The notes under the pieces were generated by a model. It searched no databases, had not been told where the DNA came from, and was given only the letters and a program-made list of their open reading frames with translations. This document shows, in pieces, positions 9,476-18,226 of a DNA stretch of 64,000 nt. Each line of letters begins with the position of its first letter. Positions within the stretch are counted from its first letter, which is position 1. Source of the stretch: Pyrinomonadaceae bacterium (lineage in GTDB: Bacteria > Acidobacteriota > Blastocatellia > Pyrinomonadales > Pyrinomonadaceae); NCBI GenBank assembly GCA_019694355.1, contig JAIBCB010000002.1, forward strand, positions 620,001-684,000. Direction: 5' to 3'. The translations under genes and the position numbers were made by a program.

Positions 9476-10129
9476 CTAAGTGTCCTGCATCCAGCCCTGC
9501 AGGATCGCATATTTTACGATCTCGATCCTGCCGGATATACCGAGTTTTCGCATCGCATTCGCCTTATGAACCTCAACCGTCTTGACGCTGAGATCAAGGC
9601 TCGCGGCGATCTCTTTGTTGCTGTAACCAAGCGAAATGAGGCGCAAAACCTCTGTTTCGCGGTCGGTCAGTTCTTTCTGGTTTTCACCGCGAAGAGATGG
9701 GCGGCTTGCGTAACTGCCCATCACTTTTTTTGTGAGGGCCGGATCGAGATAGGCATTTCCTTCCGCTACCTCGCGGATAGCGTTTATGAGATGATTCGGT
9801 GCGCTTTGTTTCAGCACATAGCCGTTAGCACCGGCAGCGACAAGCTGCTGCAAATAGCCGTCATCTGTGTGGCGGGATAGCGTAAGGAGTTTTATGTCCG
9901 GATACCTCGAGCGGATCATTTTCGTCGCCTTTAAGCCGTTCATCCGCGGCATCGAAATATCCATTATGATAATGTCCGGCCTAAGTTTTTCAGCCTGAGC
10001 AAGCGCGAGTTCGCCATCGTCGGCCTCGCCGACGACCTCCATATCGGGTTGGGCGTTGACAAGCAGCTTTACGCCCTCTCGAACTGTTTTGTGGTCCTCT
10101 GCAAGGAGGACGCGAAGCTTGCCTTCCAT
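9476..10129 (-). CDS. NarL/FixJ-family response regulator
   Basis: 217 residues. Receiver domain (about 1-122) with acidic pocket E11/D12, phosphoacceptor D57 (IIIMDIS) and the conserved lysine in GYVLKQ. The C-terminal LuxR-type helix-turn-helix (about 150-212) reads LTDRETEVLRLISLGYSNKE followed by SVKTVEVHK. Only five bases separate it from the upstream histidine kinase gene, its obvious partner. Expected to bind DNA as a dimer on phosphorylation. Targets may include the exosortase/exopolysaccharide genes on either side. Confidence 0.93.
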   Translation of the reverse strand: MEGKLRVLLAEDHKTVREGVKLLVNAQPDMEVVGEADDGELALAQAEKLRPDIIIMDISMPRMNGLKATKMIRSRYPDIKLLTLSRHTDDGYLQQLVAAGANGYVLKQSAPNHLINAIREVAEGNAYLDPALTKKVMGSYASRPSLRGENQKELTDRETEVLRLISLGYSNKEIAASLDLSVKTVEVHKANAMRKLGISGRIEIVKYAILQGWMQDT

Positions 10130-10134
10130 AAAGC

Positions 10135-12543
10135 TCAGCTTTGAAGCGGCACACGAACAAAGACCGTAGTGCCTTTTCCCGCAGTCGATTCAATATCGAA
10201 ACTCCCGCCGATGAGCGACGCACGTTCGCGCATTCCGACAAGGCCAAACCCTTTCTTCTGCTTCGACAGGTCGTCGAGCTGGACCTCGAATCCCTTGCCG
10301 TTGTCCTCGACGATCAAAAGAAGGTCGGTCTCGTGCCCCTCAAGAATAACATCTACCTTCGTCGCTTGTGCGTACTTTGCGGCATTATTCAACGCCTCTT
10401 GCGTTATGCGGTAAAGGTTCGTTTCGACATCCTTGTCGATATTCATTCCGGAGACCGCGATCGTGTTGAAATCCGCAAAGATGTCGGAATAACGGGACCA
10501 TTCCTTAACATAATTCCCTAACGCGGTCACAAAGTCCGTCTCTTCCAACACGCTCGGACGCAATTCCCACGCAAGGAAGCTCACCTCGCTGTCGATCGTC
10601 TCAGCTATCTCGGCAAGTCTGGTAACAGTTTCCGAAAGCGCGACATTTTCTTCACATTGCGTCGCGATGCTTGCGATCTTTAGCCGCAATGCGGTCAAAC
10701 GCTGGCCGAGTTGGTCGTGAAGGTCGCGGGCGATGCGGCCGCGCTCGTCTTCCTGTATCGTGAAGAGTTTACGAAGCAGACCGAGACGCTGTTCTTCCAT
10801 CGCAGCCCGTTCTTCCATTTCCTTGAGCAGGACGGCGTTGGTTTCGGCGAGAGCCTGGGTGCGGCTTGCTACGCGAGCTTCGAGGTCTGTTCGAGCCTGA
10901 TGAAGATCGGCCTCATATTGGATCCTTTCGGTCAGATCTGACGCGATCTTTGCGTATCCGGTAAGCGTGTCGTTTTGATAGAGCGGCACAAGAACGCCGC
11001 TTGCGAAGAACCGAGAGCCGTCCTTGCGAAGGTGCCAACGCTCGTCCGATGCCCGGCCTTCCTTTCGAGCCTTCGACATCTCGTGAAATGAGATGTTCTT
11101 CGCATTATCCTCGGGCGTGAACAAGATATCGCCCGACCTTCCAAGGATCTCACGGTCTCGATAGCCAAACATCTTCTCGGCTCCGGGATTCCACGTGTCG
11201 ATCAGGCCCTCGGTATCGGTCGAATAGATCGCATAATCGGTGAAACTCTCGGTCAGGACACGCATCCGTTCGCGTGACAGTTTAAGGGCATCCTCGGACC
11301 GTCTCAGATCGGTCAGATCGTTGACGAAGGAATAAAACCCGCGAACTTTCCGGTCGGGGCCAAAATCGGGCACATACGAGACGTGTACATAACGGTCACC
11401 GAGGCCTTTATACGACACCCAACTGTCTATCGAGAAACTTTCACCTGCGAATGCTCGTTCGATCAGCGGCCTCAGCTGTTTGTAGGACTTTGACGAGAGC
11501 ACGCTGCTGAGTTTCCGCCCGACGATCGCCGTTTTATCGACACCAAATAGCTTGGAATACTGATCATTTACGAATCGATAGCGTTCATCGCGGTCAACAT
11601 ACGAGATCAACGCCGGGATGACGTTCGTGATCAGCCGCAGTTCGGCCTCACTGTCTCGAACACGTTCGCTTATCAGCTTCTGCTCCGTAACGTCAATAAC
11701 AGTCCCGTAAGAGCGCGTGGCCTCACCGTCTGCGTCTCGAATGATAGCTCCCGACGCTTCGACCCAGCGTACGCGACCGGTTCGCTGTCTAATTCGAAAC
11801 TCGTTCTTAAATTCCTCGGTCCTGGACTTGAATGCCGCAAGAAGATGGGCCCTTACCTGGTCCATATCATCCTCGTGCACATATTTATCAAGGCTCTCGA
11901 CCTTTACCCAATTTGAACGTGCTTTTTCGCCGCAGATCTTCCAGAGGGTTTCGGACAGAAAGATCCTTTTAGTTTGAGAACTCCATTCCCAACTTCCGAA
12001 TCCGCCGGCCTTTTGTGCAAGCAGCAGACGCTCTTCGGTCGAGCGAAAGGCTTCTTCGACCGTTCGCCGGTCCGTAATGTCGATGAAGATCCCGTCCATT
12101 CGGACCGGGCGGCCGTCGTCATCGCGAACGATCGAACCGATGCTCTCGATCCAACGAAGACTTCCGTTCGAGTGCCTAACTCGGAATTCGTCTTTGTACT
12201 CAGCCGTGACAGAGTTCAGAGCCGCATGGAAATGTGCGTCCGCGCTCTCGCGGTCATCCTCGATCGCAAGGTTTGTGTAAAACGCTATCCCTGAAGTTTG
12301 TCGGAGTGATGAAATACCGATGATGTTGCGGGCTGTATCAGAGAAAGAGAGTTCGTCGCTTTCGGCGGTCCATTCCCAGATGCCGATTCCCGCCGTCTCC
12401 TGAACCAACCTCAGCATTCGCTCAAGTTTAGTGGATCCGGAAGATCCGCCGTTCTCAAAGATGTGAAGACCGTTCTCCGCATCCTTGTTGGACGCGAAGG
12501 TTTTCTTTTCAACTCGCTTTTTTAGCTGAGCGTTTTCGGTCAT
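10135..12543 (-). CDS. Soluble multi-PAS sensor histidine kinase (NarX-type catalytic core)
   Basis: 802 residues with no membrane segment, so a cytoplasmic sensor. Four PAS/PAC modules at about 38-150, 165-285, 295-410 and 418-540 (closing segments DITDRR, DVTEQK, DLTDLR, DLTERI), then a coiled coil (540-600). The dimerisation domain is HisKA_3 type with phosphorylated histidine in ARDLHDQLGQRL. The HATPase_c domain at the C-terminus has NAAKYAQA (N box), VEDNGKGF and GFGLVGMRER (G boxes). It lies directly upstream of its response regulator on the same strand. Two tandem PAS modules are of the PAS_3 kind (WEWTAESDEL, WEWSSQTKRI), a type that often senses small ligands; the signal here is unknown. 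Confidence 0.92.
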   Translation of the reverse strand: MTENAQLKKRVEKKTFASNKDAENGLHIFENGGSSGSTKLERMLRLVQETAGIGIWEWTAESDELSFSDTARNIIGISSLRQTSGIAFYTNLAIEDDRESADAHFHAALNSVTAEYKDEFRVRHSNGSLRWIESIGSIVRDDDGRPVRMDGIFIDITDRRTVEEAFRSTEERLLLAQKAGGFGSWEWSSQTKRIFLSETLWKICGEKARSNWVKVESLDKYVHEDDMDQVRAHLLAAFKSRTEEFKNEFRIRQRTGRVRWVEASGAIIRDADGEATRSYGTVIDVTEQKLISERVRDSEAELRLITNVIPALISYVDRDERYRFVNDQYSKLFGVDKTAIVGRKLSSVLSSKSYKQLRPLIERAFAGESFSIDSWVSYKGLGDRYVHVSYVPDFGPDRKVRGFYSFVNDLTDLRRSEDALKLSRERMRVLTESFTDYAIYSTDTEGLIDTWNPGAEKMFGYRDREILGRSGDILFTPEDNAKNISFHEMSKARKEGRASDERWHLRKDGSRFFASGVLVPLYQNDTLTGYAKIASDLTERIQYEADLHQARTDLEARVASRTQALAETNAVLLKEMEERAAMEEQRLGLLRKLFTIQEDERGRIARDLHDQLGQRLTALRLKIASIATQCEENVALSETVTRLAEIAETIDSEVSFLAWELRPSVLEETDFVTALGNYVKEWSRYSDIFADFNTIAVSGMNIDKDVETNLYRITQEALNNAAKYAQATKVDVILEGHETDLLLIVEDNGKGFEVQLDDLSKQKKGFGLVGMRERASLIGGSFDIESTAGKGTTVFVRVPLQS

Positions 12544-12933
12544 CTCTCTTGCGGTCCGCAGGTATTAGCTCGATTCTAACACACCCGAAAAAAGAAGCCG
12601 TTCGTGCATAAAAAAGGGACGCATCCTCCCCAAGATACGCCCCACATACGCCAAATAATGGCGCCGATCCAAGTATATGTAGCCCAAAAGCTGAAATGAT
12701 TATCTATCGCCCAGGATATTGCGTTTGTATGCCTCCATACGTTCGATTCTTTCTTTTTTACTGAACGAGAAGTAGAAGAATTCTGAAATCCCCCGTCGAT
12801 TGCACCTTTTACCTGAATGCCGACAGGGAATCAGGGTTTTTCAGTAGTTCCTGCAACTGAAAGCATGTGTCGCTACCGGAAATGCCCTCCGAACGCGAGC
12901 CGTAGTCGCCGTTTGCCCGGCAAGGATCTTTTT
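12544..12933. other. 390-bp divergent region between the histidine kinase and the PrsT-like gene
   Basis: Holds the starts of two divergent operons. A weak -10 (TAGAAT) lies before the kinase gene on the minus strand. The minus strand also carries a terminator (12610-12643) and an open frame ending at 12700 (last residues MEAYKRNILGDR). That frame has no good start beyond an ATG 12 codons from its end. No promoter for the plus-strand polysaccharide genes was convincing, and no known riboswitch was recognised. Confidence 0.5.
12610..12643 (-). terminator. Orphan intrinsic terminator on the minus strand
   Basis: On the minus strand GGGGCGTATC (12643-12634) pairs with GATGCGTCCC (12625-12616), with two G-U pairs and an 8-nt loop, and is followed by six T (12615-12610). 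It lies upstream of the kinase gene, not after any recognised gene, so it ends a short unknown transcript or attenuates the kinase operon leader. Confidence 0.7.
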
Positions 12934-15300
12934 ATGTTTTACGCTGAGTGCCAAAGCCGAAGTAAGTATTTCGTCCTATTCGCGGTCTTCGCGGCGGCAG
13001 TATTTTTCCTTGCTGCCTGCGGCCATTCGACCGAAGCCTTTATCGCAAAAGGCGAAGAATACCTCGCAAAACGAAAATTCAACGATGCATTGATGCAGTT
13101 TCGGGCCGCGGTCGAAAGCGACGGCTCGTCCTCGCGTGCGCATTGGGGCTTGGCTCGTGCTTATGAGAATCTCGGCGAGTTTGACGAGGCGTTCAACGAG
13201 CTGCGGAAGGCGACGGAACTCGACCCCGGTAATCTTGACGCACAGGCAAGGCTCGGCAATTATTTTCTTCTCGTAAAACCGCCGCTCATTTCTGAGGCCG
13301 AAAGAGTTCGCGACCTTATTGCGAAAAAGGACCCGAAATTTATTGAGGGCGTCATCCTTGAAGCGTCTATCCTGAACGCGAGCAATCGGCCCGAAACCGA
13401 AGTCGTGGCAAAGATCAACGAGGCGATCGCCCTCGATCCAAAGAGGACGGCGACATTCGTCAGCCTTTCACGCTATTACACGACGATCGACAAACCGGAA
13501 AAGGCCGAGAATGCGCTTCAGCAGGGCATCGCCGCGGATCCAAATTCCGCACTTGGTTATACGGAATACGGTCGTTTCTTGATGTACGCAAAACGTGATC
13601 AGGAAGCTGAGACACAGTTTGAGAAAGGCATTTCTGTCGAGCCGACGAATATCGAGGTTCGTGAGACAGAGGCAGACTTCTTCGTCACGAGCGGCCAGCT
13701 TGAGAAGGCGGAAGCGGCCTATAAGGGCCTCGTTGAGATCCAGGAAAATAGCCCTGAAAGCCGCCTCGAACTCGCAGAATTCTATCGCAAAACGAAGCGT
13801 GTCCCCGAAGCCTTGAGTGTTCTCGATGCGGTGGTAAATGAGGGTCCACAGTATGTTCGTGCCCGATATGCGTTGGCCGAGATCTATCTCGATTCAAAAG
13901 ACGAAGGCAAGGTCGAAGAACAGGTAAACGTACTTCTCGGACTCAATGACAAAGACGAAGAAGCATTGATGCTGCTCGCCCGTTTGAGGCTAATGCAGGG
14001 TCGTCCGGAAGAGGCGATCAAGCAACTCGAAGAGATCTTAAAGCGAACTCCGAGCAAACGCGACGCACTGTATGTGATGGCGCAGGCGAAGATCGCTGCA
14101 GGTCTTACCGACGAGGCGAACGCATTTATCGGCGATCTTCAGCGCTACCATCCCGAGTTCCTGAAGGCCGGCCTTTTGAAGATCCAAGCTGCATTTGCGG
14201 CCGGCGACAATGCCGCGGCGTATCGGCTCGCAAACGAGCTTTACGGGACAGTAAACAACTCGCAGCCGAATTCTGAAACGTCAGTGAGCGACATCGCCGA
14301 CCTGCAGCTGCGTTCGTTGTCGGCGCGCGGCCTCGCTGCGTTGGCGCTTGGAAGAACGAACGACGCGATCGCCGATCTGGAGCGAGTTCGTACGATCACT
14401 CCGAACGCACCGTCGGCTCTTATCAATCTTGCAAAAGCGTATAAACGGGCGAATCGCCTTGACGATGCGGCAGGTCTTTACAGATCGGCTATGCAGGCCG
14501 ACGAGCGGGATTTTGACGCGGTCAGCGGCTACATTTCACTGTGCATCGAGAACAAGAATGCCGCCGAGGCATATTCGACGCTCGATGCGTTGTCGAACAG
14601 GAACGCCGGCCGTGCCGATGTCCTTGCAGCGTTGCATTTCCTGCGGTCGCAGGTCCTATCTTCGGAAGGGAAGGCAGCCGAGACCGAAGCAGAGCTTTCA
14701 ACAGCGATCCAGCTTGATCCGGACTATCTCCCGGCGTATTCCGCGTATGCCGCGATCTTGGCGGGAAGGAATGAGATCCCGCGTGCGATCGAAGAATACA
14801 ACAAAGTTCTAACGGCAAGGCCTTCGGCGAGTATATACACGATGGTCGGAATTCTCGAAGATGCACGCGGAGATTCCGCGGCCGCCGAGAAGAACTATCG
14901 CTCGGCGCTCGAACTGGCACCGAACTCGCCCGTCGCCGCGAACAATCTTGCCTGGCTGATCGCTGAAAGCCACGGGAATCTCGACGAAGCATTAAAGCTT
15001 GCATCCTCAGCCGTTAGCGGTGATCAAACCGTCGCCGCATATTACGACACGCTTGGCTGGATCTACTTAAAGAAGAACCTTTATTCCGCTGCCGAGCAGC
15101 AGTTCCGCAAGGCGATCGAAACGGATCAGCGAAACGGCAAGGCACCGAACGCGGCATATCGAGTCCATCTCGGGACGGCCCTTTCTTCGTCCGGTAACAC
15201 CGAAGCGGCAAAACGCGAAGCCGAAGCTTCCTTGAAAGACCGTACGGCATTGAACGATCAGGAGATCGCAATGGCCAGAAGGATCCTGGAGGCAAGATGA
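12934..15300 (+). CDS. TPR-repeat lipoprotein, PrsT-like (exosortase/PEP-CTERM system)
   Basis: 788 residues from the ATG at 12934, chosen because AAGGA lies eight bases upstream and a lipoprotein signal follows directly (hydrophobic run, lipobox LAAC with Cys29). An upstream ATG at 12817 would bury the signal. The rest is a long array of about 18-20 tetratricopeptide repeats (for example AHWGLARAYENLGEFDEAFNE within residues 60-90). PrsT-type proteins accompany exosortase A exopolysaccharide loci and probably act in the periplasm as assembly scaffolds between inner- and outer-membrane export parts. First gene of a compact operon; its TGA overlaps the ATG of the next small gene. Confidence 0.88.
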   Translation: MFYAECQSRSKYFVLFAVFAAAVFFLAACGHSTEAFIAKGEEYLAKRKFNDALMQFRAAVESDGSSSRAHWGLARAYENLGEFDEAFNELRKATELDPGNLDAQARLGNYFLLVKPPLISEAERVRDLIAKKDPKFIEGVILEASILNASNRPETEVVAKINEAIALDPKRTATFVSLSRYYTTIDKPEKAENALQQGIAADPNSALGYTEYGRFLMYAKRDQEAETQFEKGISVEPTNIEVRETEADFFVTSGQLEKAEAAYKGLVEIQENSPESRLELAEFYRKTKRVPEALSVLDAVVNEGPQYVRARYALAEIYLDSKDEGKVEEQVNVLLGLNDKDEEALMLLARLRLMQGRPEEAIKQLEEILKRTPSKRDALYVMAQAKIAAGLTDEANAFIGDLQRYHPEFLKAGLLKIQAAFAAGDNAAAYRLANELYGTVNNSQPNSETSVSDIADLQLRSLSARGLAALALGRTNDAIADLERVRTITPNAPSALINLAKAYKRANRLDDAAGLYRSAMQADERDFDAVSGYISLCIENKNAAEAYSTLDALSNRNAGRADVLAALHFLRSQVLSSEGKAAETEAELSTAIQLDPDYLPAYSAYAAILAGRNEIPRAIEEYNKVLTARPSASIYTMVGILEDARGDSAAAEKNYRSALELAPNSPVAANNLAWLIAESHGNLDEALKLASSAVSGDQTVAAYYDTLGWIYLKKNLYSAAEQQFRKAIETDQRNGKAPNAAYRVHLGTALSSSGNTEAAKREAEASLKDRTALNDQEIAMARRILEAR

Positions 15301-15476
15301 TCAATACGATTGGGGCGTTCTTTACGCATATCCCTGAGCCTGTGAGTTTGCTTGCCCTTGGAGCCGTGATGACCGTGGCCGCGGCCGGTTTGAGGAATCT
15401 TCTCAAGCACAGTCGAGAAGTTGAGATGGAAGATCACGGCGAAAGCATCCGTGAAGAGCACAGAACAGAAGGTTAG
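15297..15476 (+). CDS. 59-residue PEP-CTERM-like small membrane protein
   Basis: Short frame starting ATG at 15297, overlapping the previous stop (ATGA), with GGAGG four bases before it. After ten residues comes the PEP-CTERM hallmark: IPEPVSLLALGAV, a hydrophobic helix (about residues 16-31) and the basic stretch LRNLLKHSR. About 20 further hydrophilic, mostly acidic residues follow, unlike usual PEP-CTERM tails, which end at the basic cluster. It could be a substrate of the exosortase at 6811-7737, or a small membrane component of the export machine that happens to share the motif. The next ATG follows its stop by two bases, so it is firmly embedded in the operon. Confidence 0.8.
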   Translation: MINTIGAFFTHIPEPVSLLALGAVMTVAAAGLRNLLKHSREVEMEDHGESIREEHRTEG

Positions 15477-15478
15477 TT

Positions 15479-17134
15479 ATGAGTGAATTTAGACAAAGGT
15501 CGATGGGCGAATGGGCTGCGATCCTGAAGCGGCGAAAGTGGATGATCATCCTGCCGATGATCACGCTTACTTCAGCGGTCGGATATGTGGTTTACAACCT
15601 GCCGAGCATATACGAATCAACGTCGCTGCTTACCGTAAAACCGCCGACCATCTCATCGAATCTTGTTCAGCCGCTAACGAACGAGGACTTTTCTCAGCGT
15701 CTCCAAACGATCAATCAGGAGGTGCTGAGCCGTTCTTCGCTCGAACCGATGGTGCTCAAGTACGACCTTTATCGAACAGAACGCAACGCCGGGATGCCGA
15801 TGGAACTCGTCATCGCAAAGATGTACAAGAACATCAAGGTCGATCTTGAAGAGACCGGTGACCAGAAGGTTGCGGCCTTCCGGATAAAATACCGCGACAG
15901 CGATCCGCAGGCGACCCGAAACGTAACCGCCGAGCTCGCCAGCAAATACGTCAACGCTCAGGTCCAGAACACGACCGAGATCGCGCAGTCCACAAAAGAG
16001 CTTTTTGAACGGCAGCTTGACGAGAAAAAGACCGCCCTCGATGACCTCGAAAAACAGAGGCTCGACATCATGACGGCCAATGTCGCCACCTTGCCGGAAT
16101 CGGAGCAAGGCCTGGTTGCGCAGCTTCAAGGACTTCGTTCACGCGAAGACACGATCACGAAAGAAAAGGAATCGCTTTTCAACGAGAAAGGCAGACTTAA
16201 CGATTCGATCGCGGCCAATAACCGCCAGATGCGTCTCATCGAGGACTATGGCCAGAAAGAGACACAGGATACCGCACGTCAAGCGGCAAGCATCGAGGAC
16301 ACGCTTCCGTACGCAGAGCTGATGAAGCGCCGCTCCGAGCTGAACGCTCAACTCGATAATCTCTTGAAGGTCTATCGCGAAAAGCACCCGGCCGTGATCG
16401 CAAAACAGGCGGAGATCGCCCGCGTAAACGAGGAATTCGACAACCTTCGGAAGAGCGCCGATCGGCGTGTTGCCAACGCAACGAAGTCGAGCAATATGCG
16501 TGCCGATCTGCAGAAGAAAGGCCTCGAACTCGAGAATCAGCGAATCCAGTCGCAGATCGGGCAGATCGACAATCAGATCGCACAAAAAGATGCGGATCGG
16601 GCGGCCAATGCCAATGAGATCTCGGCGATCGAGGCACGTATCAATGCCGTTCCGAACGTGAAGGTCGCGCTCGAGGCGATCAATGCTCGGTACCAGTCGG
16701 CAAAGCAGTCCTACGACGAAATTCTAAAGAAGAAGAACGACGCAGAGACGCTCGTTGGCGTCGAAACGAACGCCCAGGGCGAAACCATCCGCGTTCAGGA
16801 TCCGGCAAATGTTCCGCAAAGCCCGGTTGCGCCTAAACGTTTTGTTTGGACCTTCTTTGGTGCGGGAATCGGCCTGGCATTCGGCCTTTTATTGATCGGG
16901 ATTTTTGAGATACCGCGACTATTCCGCATCCAGAATATCGACGACGCGAAATACTATACGGGCCTGCCTGTCCTTGCATCGGTTCCGCCGCTGCTTTCAC
17001 TACCTGAAAAGGTGTGGATCAAACGGGCTTCTCGTCTAAAGCTGGCGGCCGCTGCGGTCTTTGCGATAGGTATCATTCCCGTGCTCGTCCTGGTCCTTCA
17101 GGCAACAAGAGTTTTCGAGATCATTACTTCATAG
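15479..17134 (+). CDS. Wzz/GNVR-type polysaccharide chain-length determinant
   Basis: 551 residues. N-terminal membrane segment (about 22-40, MIILPMITLTSAVGYVV), a large periplasmic coiled-coil domain (about 160-400, rich in Lys, Glu and Gln), and a C-terminal hydrophobic pair (about 457-477 and 520-542). An arginine- and proline-rich link precedes the last part (PQSPVAPKRF), the usual Pro-rich motif before the second membrane helix. Such proteins set polysaccharide length and bridge the BY-kinase and outer-membrane exporter. The second C-terminal helix fits the subfamily found in exosortase loci. No kinase domain is fused; the kinase is encoded separately two genes on. Confidence 0.9.
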   Translation: MSEFRQRSMGEWAAILKRRKWMIILPMITLTSAVGYVVYNLPSIYESTSLLTVKPPTISSNLVQPLTNEDFSQRLQTINQEVLSRSSLEPMVLKYDLYRTERNAGMPMELVIAKMYKNIKVDLEETGDQKVAAFRIKYRDSDPQATRNVTAELASKYVNAQVQNTTEIAQSTKELFERQLDEKKTALDDLEKQRLDIMTANVATLPESEQGLVAQLQGLRSREDTITKEKESLFNEKGRLNDSIAANNRQMRLIEDYGQKETQDTARQAASIEDTLPYAELMKRRSELNAQLDNLLKVYREKHPAVIAKQAEIARVNEEFDNLRKSADRRVANATKSSNMRADLQKKGLELENQRIQSQIGQIDNQIAQKDADRAANANEISAIEARINAVPNVKVALEAINARYQSAKQSYDEILKKKNDAETLVGVETNAQGETIRVQDPANVPQSPVAPKRFVWTFFGAGIGLAFGLLLIGIFEIPRLFRIQNIDDAKYYTGLPVLASVPPLLSLPEKVWIKRASRLKLAAAAVFAIGIIPVLVLVLQATRVFEIITS

Positions 17135-17161
17135 CTGAAGAGTGATAGGCAAGAGGTGATT

Positions 17162-18211
17162 ATGTACAACGAATTTTTCGGTCTAACAGACAGTCCATTC
17201 ACGCTAACGCCCGACCCGCGTTACATCGTGTTCACGCCGAGCTATAACGAAGTGCTCGCACGGCTTTATTACGGCCTCGAAGAGGCAAAAGGCCTGATCG
17301 TGCTCACGGGCGAGGTCGGAACGGGCAAGACGACGGCTTTGCGTTGGATACTGCGTCGTTTGGATTCGAGCGTGCTCGCGGCGTACGTTTTTAACCCGCG
17401 GCTCTCGATCGACGAGTTCTATCACCACGTCACACAGATGCTCGGCATAAAGGATTGGACCAATAAGGCCGAACTCCTGAATGTGATGGGAACTGTCCTG
17501 GCCGAACGGCATCGCCGAGGCCTTCGTACCGTGATCATCATCGATGAAGCACATGAGCTTTCGGATTACGTTCTCGAAGAAATACGGCTTTTGATGAATT
17601 TCGAATCCGATAATGCCAAGCATCTGCAGATCGTTCTGACCGGCCAACCGGAACTTCGCGATCGGCTGAATCAGGCGAACCTGCGGCAGCTGAAGCAGCG
17701 TGTCGCTCTCCGTTGCAATATGCACGCATTTCCGACGATCGAAGAGGTTGAGCGCTATATCACTGAACGTCTGATCATTGCCGGAGCAGAAGATCCGCAG
17801 ATCTTTTCGCCTGAGGCGATCGATATGATCTTCTGCTGTTCAGAGGGAATTCCAAGACAGATCAACAATCTTTGCGACAACGCAATGATCGCCTCATACG
17901 GCGCCGGCGAACGCGTCGTTTCGCGGAATTCTGTGATCGAGGTTGCGAAGAATCTCGATATGCTGCCGGATGAACGCGTGGCAGGGCCTTCGCACGGTAC
18001 AAGTACCGTTCTGCGGCCCGAAGCTCACGATGAACTGTGGAATTCTGCCCCGACGAACGGAAGCGTGTCGTTCAGCCCGGCATACATATCCGCGAACGGC
18101 AACGGCCATGCTTCGTCAAATGGGGCAAGCAGCAAGCCGGCAGGCATTCGCTTTGAAGATCTTGATGACGAGATCCATCTCGAACTCGGCGACCTGGAAA
18201 GATACGACTAA
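17162..18211 (+). CDS. XrtA-system-associated AAA ATPase (ExeA-like)
   Basis: 349 residues from the ATG at 17162, which has AGAGGTG just upstream; a GTG at 17156 lies inside that site. ExeA/GspA-like start (NEFFGLTDSPFTLTPDPRY), Walker A GEVGTGKTT at about residues 44-52, Walker B VIIIDEAHEL, and sensor/arginine region LTGQPELRDRL. The last 70 residues are a low-complexity tail rich in Ser, Asn and Gly. These ATPases are constant companions of exosortase A exopolysaccharide loci; the exact job is unknown, probably energising or organising export at the inner membrane. Confidence 0.9.
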   Translation: MYNEFFGLTDSPFTLTPDPRYIVFTPSYNEVLARLYYGLEEAKGLIVLTGEVGTGKTTALRWILRRLDSSVLAAYVFNPRLSIDEFYHHVTQMLGIKDWTNKAELLNVMGTVLAERHRRGLRTVIIIDEAHELSDYVLEEIRLLMNFESDNAKHLQIVLTGQPELRDRLNQANLRQLKQRVALRCNMHAFPTIEEVERYITERLIIAGAEDPQIFSPEAIDMIFCCSEGIPRQINNLCDNAMIASYGAGERVVSRNSVIEVAKNLDMLPDERVAGPSHGTSTVLRPEAHDELWNSAPTNGSVSFSPAYISANGNGHASSNGASSKPAGIRFEDLDDEIHLELGDLERYD

Positions 18212-18226
18212 GCAGGAGAAATTGAA

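Noticed and set aside
12700..12933. Cyclic-di-GMP riboswitch before the PrsT-like gene
   Set aside because: GGGCAAAC on the minus strand looked suggestive, but the other conserved blocks (GGGACGCAAAGCC, GGTAGC in order) are not present.
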